A stretch of 64,000 nucleotides of DNA from Burkholderiales bacterium. Lineage in GTDB: Bacteria > Pseudomonadota > Gammaproteobacteria > Burkholderiales > Burkholderiaceae. The number at the start of each line of letters is the position of its first letter. Positions within the stretch are counted from its first letter, which is position 1. This document shows, in pieces, positions 8,653-20,619 of this stretch. Under the pieces are notes generated by a model. That model saw nothing but the letters and a program-made list of their open reading frames with translations, was not told the DNA's origin and made no database searches. The position numbers were made by a program, and so were the translations under genes. The stretch lies in the NCBI GenBank assembly GCA_026225235.1, contig JAMFSK010000200.1, positions 62,001-126,000 on the forward strand. Direction: 5' to 3'.

Positions 8653-10962
8653 ATGAAATACACACGACTAGGTGCTTCCATCAGCGCGTCCGCGTTCCTG
8701 GCGTTCCCACTTGCGTTGTATGCCCAGCAGACCCCTTCTGCGTCTTCGGGAGCTGAAGTCCCCGTCGGCCAGGACGCGACCCAGCCACGCGACCCCGGCG
8801 ACAAGACTCAGGCCCCTCAGAAAGCCAAGCTCCGCGATGTTGTCGTGACCGCGGAGCGCAGCGAGCAATCCGCGCAGGATGTCGGCGCATCGATTTCGGT
8901 TCTGGGCGGCGACAGCCTCAAGGAACTCGACATCAACAATGTGAACGATATCCAGCACGCCACACCCAGCGTCGAAGTCGAGCCGGCTTTCGGCGGCGGC
9001 CAACCGCAGTTCCGCATTCGAGGTGTGGGTTTTATCGATTACACCTCGAACAACGCCTCCACCGTCGGCATCAACATCGACGACGTGGCCTACGCGCTGC
9101 CGATCCAGACCCAAGGCCAGATTTTTGATATCGACCGGGTCGAGGTACTCCGAGGACCGCAAGGGACGCTCTATGGGCGCAACACCACGGGGGGCACCAT
9201 CAACTTCATCACCAACCAACCCACGCGCGACTTCGAGGCAGGCATTTCCGCGGAATACGGTTCGCACAACCTGTTTAACACTGACGGTTACATATCCGGC
9301 CCGATCAGCGATACCGTGCGAGGTCGTTTCGCCTTCACCACTTCAGATTTCGGCGCCTGGCAAACCAACCGCGACACCGGCCAGTCCCTGGGCAACAACG
9401 ATAAGGCGGCCCTGCGCGGGCAACTGGATTGGGATCTCACGCCCGACTTCAAGCTGCATCTGAGCGCCCATGGCGGTTACGACAAATCCGACGACGAAGG
9501 CCTGTACCTCTTCCAACCGTACACGTCGGCCAAGACCGGCCAGGTCATTCCCGCCGATACCAATCACTCGCTGACGGCCTGGAATCTGAACCCCGCGTTT
9601 GCACGGGTGACGGGATTGTCAGCGGACGCTAAGCCAGGACGCGACAACGACAACGCGGGCGTGGATATCACCGCGACCTGGAATCTCGGTCTGGTGCAAC
9701 TCACCAGCATCACGGCGTACAACTACCTTCATCGACGCGAATATCAGGATTGGGATGCCACGTCGTATCACGATTCGGACGAATACTTCGACGACACGGT
9801 CAACGAGTTCACCCAGGAGCTCCGTGTCAGTTCCAACACTGCCTCGCGGCTTCGCTGGGTGGCGGGAGCCTTCTACTCTCACGACAATCTCGATGAGAAG
9901 TTCTATTCCGACTTCAGCGATCGACTCGGCTTTATCGCGCTCACGAAGTACAGTCAGGAAGTCAACACCCTCGGCGTATTCGGTCAGGCAACCTACGACA
10001 TCACGAGCCGTCTGCGTGGCATCGTCGGGATTCGCCAGGAGCATGAGAGCCGCGATCTGAACGACTTCGAATCCGGCACCCTGAGTCCGGGCTTCACGCC
10101 GTTCGCAGGCTTCACAGCCGGCGCCGCCAATCAGTCTCTGACTTCGAACGGTACATCGGGCAAGCTCGGACTGGAATTCGACCTCACCCCCGCCACCCTG
10201 CTCTACGCGACCATCAGCCGGGGCTACAAGTCCGGCGGCTTTACCGCTCACAACACGGCGAACTCCAACGCGCTTGCCCCGTTCAAACCTGAATCGCTGA
10301 CGGCCTATGAAATCGGCTTCAAGAGCGACCTCACCGATACGCTGCGATTCAACACCTCGGCATTCCACTACGACTATCGCGATCAGCAAGTACTCTCGGC
10401 AGTCTTCGACTCGACCTCACAGTCCTTGATCGGCACCTTCGTCAACGCCCCGAAATCGCGGATTGACGGCTTTGAGAGCGAGCTCGAGTGGCAGCCCATC
10501 GACGGGCTCGATATCACTCAGTATGTCGGCTACAAGGAAGGCAAGTACAACGCGCCCTTCGTCACCTACAACACCCAGGCATCGGTGGCCGCCGGCGCCA
10601 ACGTCTACTCCGACTATAACGGCACCGCGCTGAGCTTTCCTCGTTTGAGTTATGGCGGCCAGATCGCCTATAGCTTCCTCGCGCACGGTTACAAGGTCCG
10701 GGCAGAAACGAACTACAGCTATCGCGACACCTACTCCCAACTCCTGCTGCTCGGCCCGGGCTATACGGTCGATTCCTATTGGCTCGTCAATGCGAGCGTA
10801 TCTGTGGCGCCCCCGGGCAAGCACTGGAAGTTCACTTTCTGGGTCGACAACCTGCTCAATCGCCAATACGACCTGACGAAAAACTTCTTCTTGCCAGGGA
10901 CCAGCGTCGCTGCAGCGGGCGAACCCCGCACGCTCGGTCTGCGGGTGGCATACACGTATTGA
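8653..10962 (+). CDS. TonB-dependent receptor
   Basis: 769 aa; signal peptide; plug DVVVTAERSEQSAQDVGASISVL, VEVLRGPQGTLYGRNTTGGTINFIT; C-terminal aromatic LRVAYTY. Confidence 0.95.
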   Translation: MKYTRLGASISASAFLAFPLALYAQQTPSASSGAEVPVGQDATQPRDPGDKTQAPQKAKLRDVVVTAERSEQSAQDVGASISVLGGDSLKELDINNVNDIQHATPSVEVEPAFGGGQPQFRIRGVGFIDYTSNNASTVGINIDDVAYALPIQTQGQIFDIDRVEVLRGPQGTLYGRNTTGGTINFITNQPTRDFEAGISAEYGSHNLFNTDGYISGPISDTVRGRFAFTTSDFGAWQTNRDTGQSLGNNDKAALRGQLDWDLTPDFKLHLSAHGGYDKSDDEGLYLFQPYTSAKTGQVIPADTNHSLTAWNLNPAFARVTGLSADAKPGRDNDNAGVDITATWNLGLVQLTSITAYNYLHRREYQDWDATSYHDSDEYFDDTVNEFTQELRVSSNTASRLRWVAGAFYSHDNLDEKFYSDFSDRLGFIALTKYSQEVNTLGVFGQATYDITSRLRGIVGIRQEHESRDLNDFESGTLSPGFTPFAGFTAGAANQSLTSNGTSGKLGLEFDLTPATLLYATISRGYKSGGFTAHNTANSNALAPFKPESLTAYEIGFKSDLTDTLRFNTSAFHYDYRDQQVLSAVFDSTSQSLIGTFVNAPKSRIDGFESELEWQPIDGLDITQYVGYKEGKYNAPFVTYNTQASVAAGANVYSDYNGTALSFPRLSYGGQIAYSFLAHGYKVRAETNYSYRDTYSQLLLLGPGYTVDSYWLVNASVSVAPPGKHWKFTFWVDNLLNRQYDLTKNFFLPGTSVAAAGEPRTLGLRVAYTY

Positions 10963-10992
10963 TCTTTGAGTGCTCACAAGGAGAGGCGTCCC

Positions 10993-12408
10993 ATGAGTTC
11001 ACGCACTGACAGACTCAAACTCAACGCGATGCTCAACGGCAGTGGCAGTCATGTAGTCGGCTGGCGGCATCCGCTCGCGCACGCAGGCGGTAACCGTGAT
11101 TTTGCCCACTATCGACAGATGGCCCAGACTGCCGAGCGCGGCAGGTTCGACGCGTTGTTCATCGCCGATGTCGTGGCCACTCAAGGCAGCCATATCGACT
11201 CGCTGAGACGGAGTGCGAAGGCAGAAACGTTCGAACCACTGACGCTGCTATCCGCTCTGGCAGCGGTCACCACGCACATCGGATTGATCGCGACGGCGAC
11301 CACGACTTACAACGAGCCGTATCACATTGCCCGCAAGTTTGCCTCGCTGGATCATTTAAGCAGTGGCCGTGCCGGATGGAATCTTGTCACCTCGGTCGTC
11401 CCCGACGAGTCATGGAACTTCGGTTTCGAACATCATCTCGATCACGCCTCACGCTATGAGCGGGCCGAAGAGTTTTACCGGGTCGTCGCGGGGCTATGGG
11501 ACAGCTGGGAAGATGACGCATTCGTCGAAGACAAGGCAAGCGGACTCTTCTTCGACCCGGACAAGCTGCATGTGCTGAACCATCGGGGCAAGCATTTCTC
11601 GGTGCGCGGTCCGCTCAATGTGGCCCGCACTCCGCAGGGCCATCCCGTGCTCGTGCAGGCCGGTTCTTCCGGAGCGGGTCGCGACCTTGCCGCACGCTAT
11701 GCGGAACTAATCTTCACCGCGCAGCACAATCTCTCCGATGCACAGGCGTTCTATCGTGACGTCAAAGACCGAATGGAAGACTATGGTCGCTCACCCGATC
11801 ATCTGAAAATCTTGCCGGGTCTGACGCCCATCGTGGGAGCAAGCGAGGCCGAGGCGCGTACCAAACTACAGGCACTTCAGGATCTGATCGACCCCGTCCT
11901 CGGCTTGCGCCTGCTGGCCGACAACGCGGGCGACTTCGACTTGTCAGCGTATCCGCTTGACGGGCCGTTGCCGGAACTGCCTGCCACCAATCGAAGCAAA
12001 AGTCGGCAGCAGCTGATCGTCGATCTCGCGCGTAAAGAAAACCTGACCATCCGCCAGCTCTATCAGCGGTTCGCCAGCGCGGGCGCAGTCACGGGCACGG
12101 CCCAAACCATCGCCGATCACATCGAAGAATGGTTTCACGGGCACGGCGCCGACGGATTCAACCTGACGTTCCCCTGGTTACCCGGCGCGCTCGATGATTT
12201 TGTCAACCTTGTGGTCCCGGAGCTGCAACGCCGCGGATTGTTCCGAACCGAGTACGAAGGACCCACTCTCAGACATCAATTGGGCTTGCCACGTCCCGCG
12301 TTCAAAAGGGCGAGCTCATCCGTGCGGGGTGACCTCATCGGCACTGCCGAAGACCCGACGGCGACGCACCGGCCACCGGCTGCACTTGAGTCGCAGGTCC
12401 AGTCATGA
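10993..12408 (+). CDS. LLM-class flavin-dependent monooxygenase, NtaA/SnaA/DszA family
   Basis: NAMLNGSGSHVVGWRHPLAHAGGNRDFAHY...EPYHIARKFASLDHLSSGRAGWNLVTS...ADGFNLTFPWLPGALDDFVNLVVPELQRRGLFRTEYEG. Start at MSSRTDRL after GAGAGG. Confidence 0.92.
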   Translation: MSSRTDRLKLNAMLNGSGSHVVGWRHPLAHAGGNRDFAHYRQMAQTAERGRFDALFIADVVATQGSHIDSLRRSAKAETFEPLTLLSALAAVTTHIGLIATATTTYNEPYHIARKFASLDHLSSGRAGWNLVTSVVPDESWNFGFEHHLDHASRYERAEEFYRVVAGLWDSWEDDAFVEDKASGLFFDPDKLHVLNHRGKHFSVRGPLNVARTPQGHPVLVQAGSSGAGRDLAARYAELIFTAQHNLSDAQAFYRDVKDRMEDYGRSPDHLKILPGLTPIVGASEAEARTKLQALQDLIDPVLGLRLLADNAGDFDLSAYPLDGPLPELPATNRSKSRQQLIVDLARKENLTIRQLYQRFASAGAVTGTAQTIADHIEEWFHGHGADGFNLTFPWLPGALDDFVNLVVPELQRRGLFRTEYEGPTLRHQLGLPRPAFKRASSSVRGDLIGTAEDPTATHRPPAALESQVQS

Positions 12409-13385
12409 GTGGCCGCCTTCGGCTGGGCGTCCTGACGCGAGTCTATCGGCCCGATCGGTCGCCCGACGTGCTTCACGAGACACTGGCGCTCTTCGAAGCC
12501 GCGGAAGCACTCGGTTTCGACAGTGCATGGGTTGCTCAACACCACTTCGGCACCGAGTCAGGGCGCCTGCCCTCTCCGCTGGTCCTGCTGGCCGCGGCCG
12601 CGCAGCGCACGCGCCGTATTCGCCTGGGCACGGGGGTGATCGTGCTTCCGCTGGAACACCCGTTACGGCTCGCCGAAGACGCGGTGGTGCTCGACGCATT
12701 GTCGGACGGACGACTCGAACTGGGTCTCGGCGCGGGCTTCGATCCCCGGGTGTTCGAGGCATTCGGTCAGGATATCGAGCAACGGCACGCCCAGCAGGCG
12801 GCGTCGATGCGCGCGCTTCAATGCGCGCTGAGCGGCGAGCTCCTCACTGTGCAAGGGGCGACGCTGCAGCCCCCAGGCAGCGCGTTGCGCCAACGGCTCT
12901 GGCAAGCCACCAGCTACGCGCAGTCGGCCGCGGAAAATGGCAACGGATTGATCATCGCCCGCACTCGTGCGGGTCAGCTCACCGAGGCAGACCTTGCCGC
13001 GCGTTATCGGCAATCGTGGAGCCATGCACATCCGTACAGAATTGCGCTCGTGCGTGCCATCGTGCCGGGTGAAGATCCGGTGGCGGTACGGACGGCCATT
13101 GGCCCCGATATTCGACGTTATATCGAACGCATGGCGACTCTCACCGGCACAGCGACGCCGGTCGAGACCGACCTGGGTGCCGCACTGGCGCAGCTAGGTG
13201 TGTTGCATGGCACTCCCGACCAGATCGTCGAAGCCCTGCAGAACGACGCGGCGCTGCCTTACGCGACCGATCTAATTGTCCAGGTCCAGACCGAGAGCAC
13301 ATCGCTCGACGACGCCATCCGCCGTCTTGAGTACGTCGCAACGGCAGTCGCACCTGCGCTCGACGCTTCAGCCTTGCATCGTTGA
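12405..13385 (+). CDS. LLM-class flavin-dependent oxidoreductase (luciferase-like)
   Basis: 326 aa; GFDSAWVAQHHFGTESGRLPSPLVLLAAAAQRTRRIRLGTGVIVLPLEHPLRLAEDAVVLDALSDGRLELGLGAGF; ATGA overlap with upstream gene. Confidence 0.9.
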   Translation: MSGRLRLGVLTRVYRPDRSPDVLHETLALFEAAEALGFDSAWVAQHHFGTESGRLPSPLVLLAAAAQRTRRIRLGTGVIVLPLEHPLRLAEDAVVLDALSDGRLELGLGAGFDPRVFEAFGQDIEQRHAQQAASMRALQCALSGELLTVQGATLQPPGSALRQRLWQATSYAQSAAENGNGLIIARTRAGQLTEADLAARYRQSWSHAHPYRIALVRAIVPGEDPVAVRTAIGPDIRRYIERMATLTGTATPVETDLGAALAQLGVLHGTPDQIVEALQNDAALPYATDLIVQVQTESTSLDDAIRRLEYVATAVAPALDASALHR

Positions 13386-13419
13386 TCTCCCCAGTGACCC
13401 GTCAATCCGGAACGCCGAC

Positions 13420-14490
13420 ATGTCCCGAACCGCCACGCCCTTGCCGCTCCGCCGCCCCTTCAAACTCGGGTTCCTGACCCATGTACACGGCAGGGGTGAC
13501 CCACGCACGGTCTATACCGAGCTAATCGAGCTATTTGTGGCCGCCGAGCAACTGGGCTACGACGGAGGCTGGGTCGCACAACATCACCTGCAAGAAGAAT
13601 TCGGCCGACTTCCCTCCCCACTCGTATTGCTTGCCGCCGTCGCCGAGCGAACGCGACATATCGAGCTCGGAACCGGTGTCATCACGCTACCGATGGAGGA
13701 TCCGCTCCGTCTCGCGGAGGACGTGGCCGTGCTCGACGCGCTCGCGCGCGGCAGACTTCAACTGGGCCTCGGCAGCGGGGGCGCCAATCTCGACGCCTTT
13801 GAGGCGTTTGGTCTCGATGTCGAACAACGTCAGACACAGTTCGCGTCCAGGCTCGACATTCTGCAGCGCGCGCTCGGCGGTCAACCGGTCCTCCGCGCAG
13901 GCAGCGCCGGATCGCTGGCGGAGTTGACGCTTCAGCCCGCCGCCTCAGGGCTCTTCAGCCGACTCTGGCACTCCCATTCGTCGATCGATGGTGCGCAATT
14001 CGCCGCTTCACAAGGCAACGGGCTCCTGCTCGGCACGGCAGTCCACGATCCTCTGACCGTCCAGCGACCGCTGGCCGAGGCCTATCTCGACGCCTGGCAG
14101 GCCGCTCCTGCCCGACCTGCGCATGGACCCCGCCTCGGCATCGTGCGGGCCGTGTTCCCGGCTCGCGACAAGCAGACATCGCTCGCCGAAATCGCCCCCG
14201 ACGTCTTGCGACACGCCGACTGGCTCGCGCGAACGGGCCATGGCGACGCTCGCACCTTGACTCCCGCGCAAATCGTCCAACTGCTGAATGTTCACCATGG
14301 TCACCCCGATGAGATCATCGAGACCCTCCTCGCCGATCCGGCATTGCTCGGATTCGCCGACTACTTTATTCCGGTGGTGCAGTCCGAGCGTTCAACGCTC
14401 GACCAGACCTTGCGCCGAATGAGGGTCGTCGCAGAAGTCATCGCACCGGCGCTTGGCTGGCAAGCGGCGACCTCCCCGGCCCTCGCGTGA
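13420..14490 (+). CDS. LLM-class flavin-dependent oxidoreductase, paralog of preceding gene
   Basis: GYDGGWVAQHHLQEEFGRLPSPLVLLAAVAERTRHIELGTGVITLPMEDPLRLAEDVAVLDALARGRLQLGLGSG; start MSRTATPLPL. Confidence 0.9.
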   Translation: MSRTATPLPLRRPFKLGFLTHVHGRGDPRTVYTELIELFVAAEQLGYDGGWVAQHHLQEEFGRLPSPLVLLAAVAERTRHIELGTGVITLPMEDPLRLAEDVAVLDALARGRLQLGLGSGGANLDAFEAFGLDVEQRQTQFASRLDILQRALGGQPVLRAGSAGSLAELTLQPAASGLFSRLWHSHSSIDGAQFAASQGNGLLLGTAVHDPLTVQRPLAEAYLDAWQAAPARPAHGPRLGIVRAVFPARDKQTSLAEIAPDVLRHADWLARTGHGDARTLTPAQIVQLLNVHHGHPDEIIETLLADPALLGFADYFIPVVQSERSTLDQTLRRMRVVAEVIAPALGWQAATSPALA

Positions 14491-15260
14491 ACTGTCAGAC
14501 GAAGGTCAGGCCGCCCCGGCAGATCTTGCGTCTGGGCTTCACGAACGAGTCGGCAATCGCTCGCCATCGGGGCGTGCGCGAGTGGATGACGTTGGCAAGC
14601 GCCGCGTTGGACGCAGGCTTCGATACCTTGTGGATCCCGAGCGATCCGGACGATCCGGATCCCTGGATGGTGGCCGCCACCCTGCTCACGGATCTGTCGG
14701 ACGTGTCGCAGCTGGGCCTGATGGTGTCACTGCGCGCCAGCACGATCCTGCCCGTCGCGGCCGCTCATCTCGCTCAAAGCCTCCAGTCGCTAAGTGGTGG
14801 ACGGGTCTCCTTGCAGATGACCTCCGATCACCCTTTCGACGACCGCCACGACCACCTGAATCTGGATCAACGGCTAGCTCGACGCGCCGAGTTTCTCGCC
14901 ATTTTCGATGCGCTCTGGCGCGATCCCGCTCCGCTGCACTACCGTGGCACCTATTTCCAGGTCGAGAACGGACAACTGCCCGATCTGAACGCGCGGCAGC
15001 CTGCCTTCTTTTGGGAGGCAGGTACCGAGCCATCGTGCCCCGACGGTGCGCATCCTTGCGCGGGATTGCTGGAGCCATTCGATCCTGGCGAGTTTGCCCG
15101 GCAAACCATTGAACACGCCTATCAGGTTCTCGGAGAGCCGATGCCGCATTCCCCATCCCTCTTCTATGCTGCGCGCGTTTCGCGCGGCATAGCGCTTGCC
15201 CCGCCAGCCGGCTCCACCGAGGGCAGGTCCCATCCCGATACCGGGGAGTCGCAAGCATGA
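14487..15260 (+). CDS. short LLM-class flavin monooxygenase-like protein
   Basis: 257 aa from GTG; LWIPSDPDDPDPWMVAATLLTDLSDVSQLGLMVSLRASTILPVAAAHLAQSLQSLSGGRVSLQM; GTGA overlap with upstream stop. Confidence 0.7.
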   Translation: MNCQTKVRPPRQILRLGFTNESAIARHRGVREWMTLASAALDAGFDTLWIPSDPDDPDPWMVAATLLTDLSDVSQLGLMVSLRASTILPVAAAHLAQSLQSLSGGRVSLQMTSDHPFDDRHDHLNLDQRLARRAEFLAIFDALWRDPAPLHYRGTYFQVENGQLPDLNARQPAFFWEAGTEPSCPDGAHPCAGLLEPFDPGEFARQTIEHAYQVLGEPMPHSPSLFYAARVSRGIALAPPAGSTEGRSHPDTGESQA

Positions 15261-16363
15261 TCGAGTTCGACTGGTTTCTTCCCACCAATGGCGATGGCCC
15301 CCACCTGGCGAACAGCGGCCTGCCTCGTCCTGCTGCCTTCATGCAGGACTTCCGGCCGGCTACGCCCGCCTACCTGCGGCGCGTCGCCGAGACTGCCGAG
15401 TCATCGGGATTTGACGGCTTGCTTGTCCCCACCGCCGCCGGCTTCGAAGATCCATGGCTGGTCAGTGCGATGCTCGCGAACGCCACGACTCGGATCCAGT
15501 TTCTGGTGACTTTCAGACCCGGGCTCGAGCAGCCAAGCTACCTCGCGCAAAAGGCCGTGACCCTCCAGCAGATCTGCAACAACCGGCTGAAGCTTTTTGC
15601 CGCGACCGGCTCCAGCGCCCACGAGCAACGGGCACTAGGCGACTTTCTCGCGCATGACGATCGCTATCGCCGCACAGCTGAGTGCCTCCGCTTGTTGCGC
15701 CAACTCTGGGCCGGCGGAGAATATGCTTTCTCGGGCCGCCACTACTCATTGAGTCCGTACCACCGCGGCTATCCGCTCGATACCCCGCCGCCGCTGTATG
15801 TCGGCGGCGCGTCGACGCTTGCCGAGCAGGTCGCATCGAGCCAGGCCGATACCTATTTGCTGTGGGCGGAGCCGCCCGGCATGGTCCGCGAGCGGGTCAA
15901 TCGGCTGCGTACTTTGGCCCGCGTATTCGGGCGATCGATCCATTTTGGGCTGCGCGTCCATATCATCGCCCGCGAGACCGAGCATGCCGCATGGGAACGT
16001 GCCGATGAGTTGCTCAGCGAAATCCAGGGGCAGGCGATCTCCGACGCGCAACGGCATATCGCCACCTACGAGTCGGTCGGACAACAACGGCAAACAAGCC
16101 TGAACTCGGGCGAACTGCGCGGCCTTCGCGAACTCGAAGTGTCTCCGAATCTCTGGGCCGGTGTGGGTTTGATTCGCGGCGGCGCCGGCACCGCGCTGGT
16201 CGGCAGCTACGACCAGGTCGCCGCGCGCATTCACGAATACCACGTGCTCGGTGTCGATGCGTTCCTGCTGTCGTCATACCCGCACCTGGAAGAATCGATC
16301 CGTGTGGGAGAGCATGTGCTTTCTCGCGTGCGAGCCATCAAACGGCGGGCGGCTGCGCACTGA
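15257..16363 (+). CDS. LLM-class flavin monooxygenase, alkanesulfonate monooxygenase (SsuD)-like
   Basis: 368 aa; IEFDWFLPTNGDG..., PWLVSAMLANATTRIQFLVTFRPGLEQPSYLAQKAVTLQQICNNRLKLFAATGSS. Confidence 0.88.
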   Translation: MIEFDWFLPTNGDGPHLANSGLPRPAAFMQDFRPATPAYLRRVAETAESSGFDGLLVPTAAGFEDPWLVSAMLANATTRIQFLVTFRPGLEQPSYLAQKAVTLQQICNNRLKLFAATGSSAHEQRALGDFLAHDDRYRRTAECLRLLRQLWAGGEYAFSGRHYSLSPYHRGYPLDTPPPLYVGGASTLAEQVASSQADTYLLWAEPPGMVRERVNRLRTLARVFGRSIHFGLRVHIIARETEHAAWERADELLSEIQGQAISDAQRHIATYESVGQQRQTSLNSGELRGLRELEVSPNLWAGVGLIRGGAGTALVGSYDQVAARIHEYHVLGVDAFLLSSYPHLEESIRVGEHVLSRVRAIKRRAAAH

Positions 16364-16399
16364 GCGCCTCAGATTACCACCCCAGCCCGGACGTCGCTG

Positions 16400-17500
16400 T
16401 CATTGCTCGCCGAGATCGTCGAGCGCGGCTTCGGCGCGACCTTCCTGAAGCAGCCCGTGGCGTGCCAGCAAGGTCCGGACCGTATTGCGCGTGATACCCA
16501 GGAGTGCCGCCGTGCGGACCTGACTAAAACGACAGTAGGCATAGGCCTCGCACACGACGAGCTGCTCGACATCACGCAAGAGGCTCTCCCCGGGCGAGCG
16601 AAATAGACGTAGCACTCCCTCCTTGATCTCGTCCTGCGGCAGACCCTTGTCGTCATGCGCAGGCTGCATGTAGCCGGCAAGCGCTTCTGAAAACTTCAGA
16701 TGTTCCGGACGAATCAGATTGCCGTTCGACACCAACAACGCCAGATGGATGACGTTCTCGAGCTCGCGAATATTGCCGGGCCAGGGATAGGCCTGAAGCG
16801 CCTGTACCGCCGCCTCGGACAACATTGGCTGGGCCCGCTTGAGCTGTGCGCAATAGCGGCCGCGAAAGTGCTCCGCGAGCAGTAGCACATCCTGAGGTCG
16901 CTCTCGCAAGGGTGGCAGCCGCACACTGGCAAGATTGATCCGATAGAACAAGTCCATCCGGAAATTGCCTGCCAGGACGGCCTGTTCGAGATCGACATTG
17001 GTCGCCGCCACGACGCGCACGTCGACGGGCTTGGCGCGATTCGCACCGACACGCGTCACCTCACCCTCCTGCAACACGCGTAACAGTTTCGCTTGCAAGG
17101 CTGGCGCGAGATCGCCGATCTCATCGAGAAACAGCGTACCGCCGTGGGCCTCCTCAAAGTAACCCGCCCGACGCAAATTCGCCCCGGTAAACGAGCCCGC
17201 TTCGTGACCGAACAACTCGCTCTCGGCCAGTTGCGGATTGATGGCCCCGCAGTTCACCGCGATAAACGCACCGGTGCGTCCACTCACATGGTGAATATGA
17301 CGCGCCGCCAGCTCCTTGCCGGTGCCCGTTTCGCCAAGAATCAGGACGGGTGCGTTGCTCGGCCCCACCTGTTCGATGAAACGCAGGATCGCAAGCGATT
17401 TCGGATCGGCGAACACCAGCGCTTTGGCGCGGATCGACAGAGCTCGATTCTCGCTGTCCGGAAGCGATATCAATTGCGGAGGTTCGGAGTGGCTGCTCAT
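16400..17500 (-). CDS. sigma-54-dependent Fis-family transcriptional activator (SfnR-like, no N-terminal sensory domain)
   Basis: [54 protein letters not shown]-terminal HTH AALLGITRNTVRTLLARHGLL; start MSSHSEPP preferred. Confidence 0.92.
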   Translation of the reverse strand: MSSHSEPPQLISLPDSENRALSIRAKALVFADPKSLAILRFIEQVGPSNAPVLILGETGTGKELAARHIHHVSGRTGAFIAVNCGAINPQLAESELFGHEAGSFTGANLRRAGYFEEAHGGTLFLDEIGDLAPALQAKLLRVLQEGEVTRVGANRAKPVDVRVVAATNVDLEQAVLAGNFRMDLFYRINLASVRLPPLRERPQDVLLLAEHFRGRYCAQLKRAQPMLSEAAVQALQAYPWPGNIRELENVIHLALLVSNGNLIRPEHLKFSEALAGYMQPAHDDKGLPQDEIKEGVLRLFRSPGESLLRDVEQLVVCEAYAYCRFSQVRTAALLGITRNTVRTLLARHGLLQEGRAEAALDDLGEQ

Positions 17501-17783
17501 GATCGAAACGCCAGCGAGGAGATGGCCAGACATATGCCGGAGGGGAGGGACTTGAGCATAATCAAATCACCCGGTGACTCCGAACGAAGAAATCCTGTAA
17601 AGCTTTCCCCAGCGCCATCGATAGCGATCCCACGCCTGGGCACATCGCTTCCATGAAACGGACGTACTCTCGAACACGTCTGCCCGGCTTCTCGCCCTCC
17701 CCTTGCGCGTTTCCATTTTCCACAAAGACGGATATCGATTCTCCAAATCAATATTGGAGTTCTCCCCCACAGGATTTTTATAC

Positions 17784-17810
17784 TTGGCACTCTAGGTTTT
17801 CGAGTGCCAG
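17784..17810 (+). promoter_or_regulatory. CIRCE-like HrcA operator upstream of groES
   Basis: TTGGCACTC-N9-GAGTGCCAG; consensus TTAGCACTC-N9-GAGTGCTAA, exact N9 spacing, 8-bp perfect inner arms. Confidence 0.88.
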
Positions 17811-17873
17811 CGGCATCACCGTGGCACCGCGAACCTCGATCCCCTACTGCATCCTTGTCAACGGAACACTGCA

Positions 17874-18161
17874 ATGAGCCTGCGCCCACTTCACGATCGC
17901 GTGATCGTCAAACGCATCGAACAGGAAACCAAGACCTCCTCGGGCATCGTGCTGCCTGAGAGTGCCGCCGAGAAGCCAGACCAGGGCGAAGTCCTCGCCG
18001 TCGGACCGGGCAAGCGCGACACGGATGGCCGACGCATCGAGCCCGACCTCAAGGTCGGCGAGCGCGTGCTGTTCGGCAAGTACGCCGGCCAAACCGTCAA
18101 GGTGGACGGCGACGAACTGCTCGTGTTGCGCGAAGAAGACGTTGTCGCCGTGGTCGGTTAA
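17874..18161 (+). CDS. groES: co-chaperonin GroES
   Basis: 95 aa; [48 protein letters not shown]. Confidence 0.97.
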   Translation: MSLRPLHDRVIVKRIEQETKTSSGIVLPESAAEKPDQGEVLAVGPGKRDTDGRRIEPDLKVGERVLFGKYAGQTVKVDGDELLVLREEDVVAVVG

Positions 18162-19826
<1,665 letters not shown>

Positions 19827-19853
19827 CATCCGTGCTCGCGTAGAAGAGCTGGA

Positions 19854-19870
19854 CCGGCGCTTGGCGCCGG
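19854..19870 (+). terminator. stem-loop downstream of groEL
   Basis: CCGGCGC-TTG-GCGCCGG perfect stem; no clear T-tract. Confidence 0.4.
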
Positions 19871-19918
19871 CTCCCTCTCGAAAAGCAATACATCTTCTTA
19901 CTAAGTTTGGGATTTTCT

Positions 19919-20122
19919 ATGGCAACTGGCACAGTCAAATGGTTTAACGACGCAAAGGGTTTCGGATTTATCACGCCAGACGACGGGGGCGAGGATCTGT
20001 TTGCGCACTTTTCCGAAATAAAAGCGGATGGATTCAAGAGCCTGCAGGAAAACCAGCGTGTAGACTTTGAAGTAAAACAAGGCCCAAAGGGTAAGCAGGC
20101 GTCGAATATAAAGCCTGCATAA
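19919..20122 (+). CDS. cold-shock protein (CspA family)
   Basis: [34 protein letters not shown]... Confidence 0.96.
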   Translation: MATGTVKWFNDAKGFGFITPDDGGEDLFAHFSEIKADGFKSLQENQRVDFEVKQGPKGKQASNIKPA

Positions 20123-20141
20123 CACGCCACAATCAACCCCG

Positions 20142-20168
20142 TGCTTCCCGGAAAACTTCCGGGAAGCA
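20142..20168 (+). terminator. perfect 12-bp stem-loop after csp gene
   Basis: TGCTTCCCGGAA-AAC-TTCCGGGAAGCA, 20 nt after the stop codon. Confidence 0.6.
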
Positions 20169-20334
20169 AACCAGTCGTTCGGCGTGAGTACCGCGTCCCT
20201 CACGCGGCATCGCTCAGAATTTTAATTGTCCTACGACCCCAGCGGACGCGGATCAAAACCCAACACCGTCGAGTTTAGGAAATGGCACCGGCACAGTGGT
20301 CCCAAGACGCGTACGCAATCACGTTTTGGCAAAT

Positions 20335-20619
20335 CTAGCCCACCTCTGACCTGCGGCTTGCTGACCGGTTATCGATCCGGCGAACAATGTCCGTATGGTA
20401 CGTACGAGGCGCTTTTGCATCGACATTCTCGGCTAGGCCGGCTAACGTCTGCGCAGCGAATACGTCGGTCATGAGTTTCTGGGCTTCGAGCATCACCGCG
20501 TGAATGGAACAGACGCCTTGCGTCGCCCACCGGAGCGGCTGTCCTTCGAACACAGCGCAGTTTGCGCGGATTTCCCGGCAATCGAATAGCGGCTTCGCTC
20601 CATCCACCGCGACCATCAC
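20335..20619 (-). CDS. hypothetical protein, uncertain
   Basis: 94 aa ORF with plausible composition (CREIRANCAVFEGQPLRWATQGVCSIHAVMLEAQKLMTDVFAAQTLAGL); no family recognised. Confidence 0.3.
   Translation of the reverse strand: MMVAVDGAKPLFDCREIRANCAVFEGQPLRWATQGVCSIHAVMLEAQKLMTDVFAAQTLAGLAENVDAKAPRTYHTDIVRRIDNRSASRRSEVG

Noticed and set aside
9619-10389. 256-aa minus-strand ORF
   Set aside because: Antisense to the TonB receptor 8653-10962; shadow ORF.
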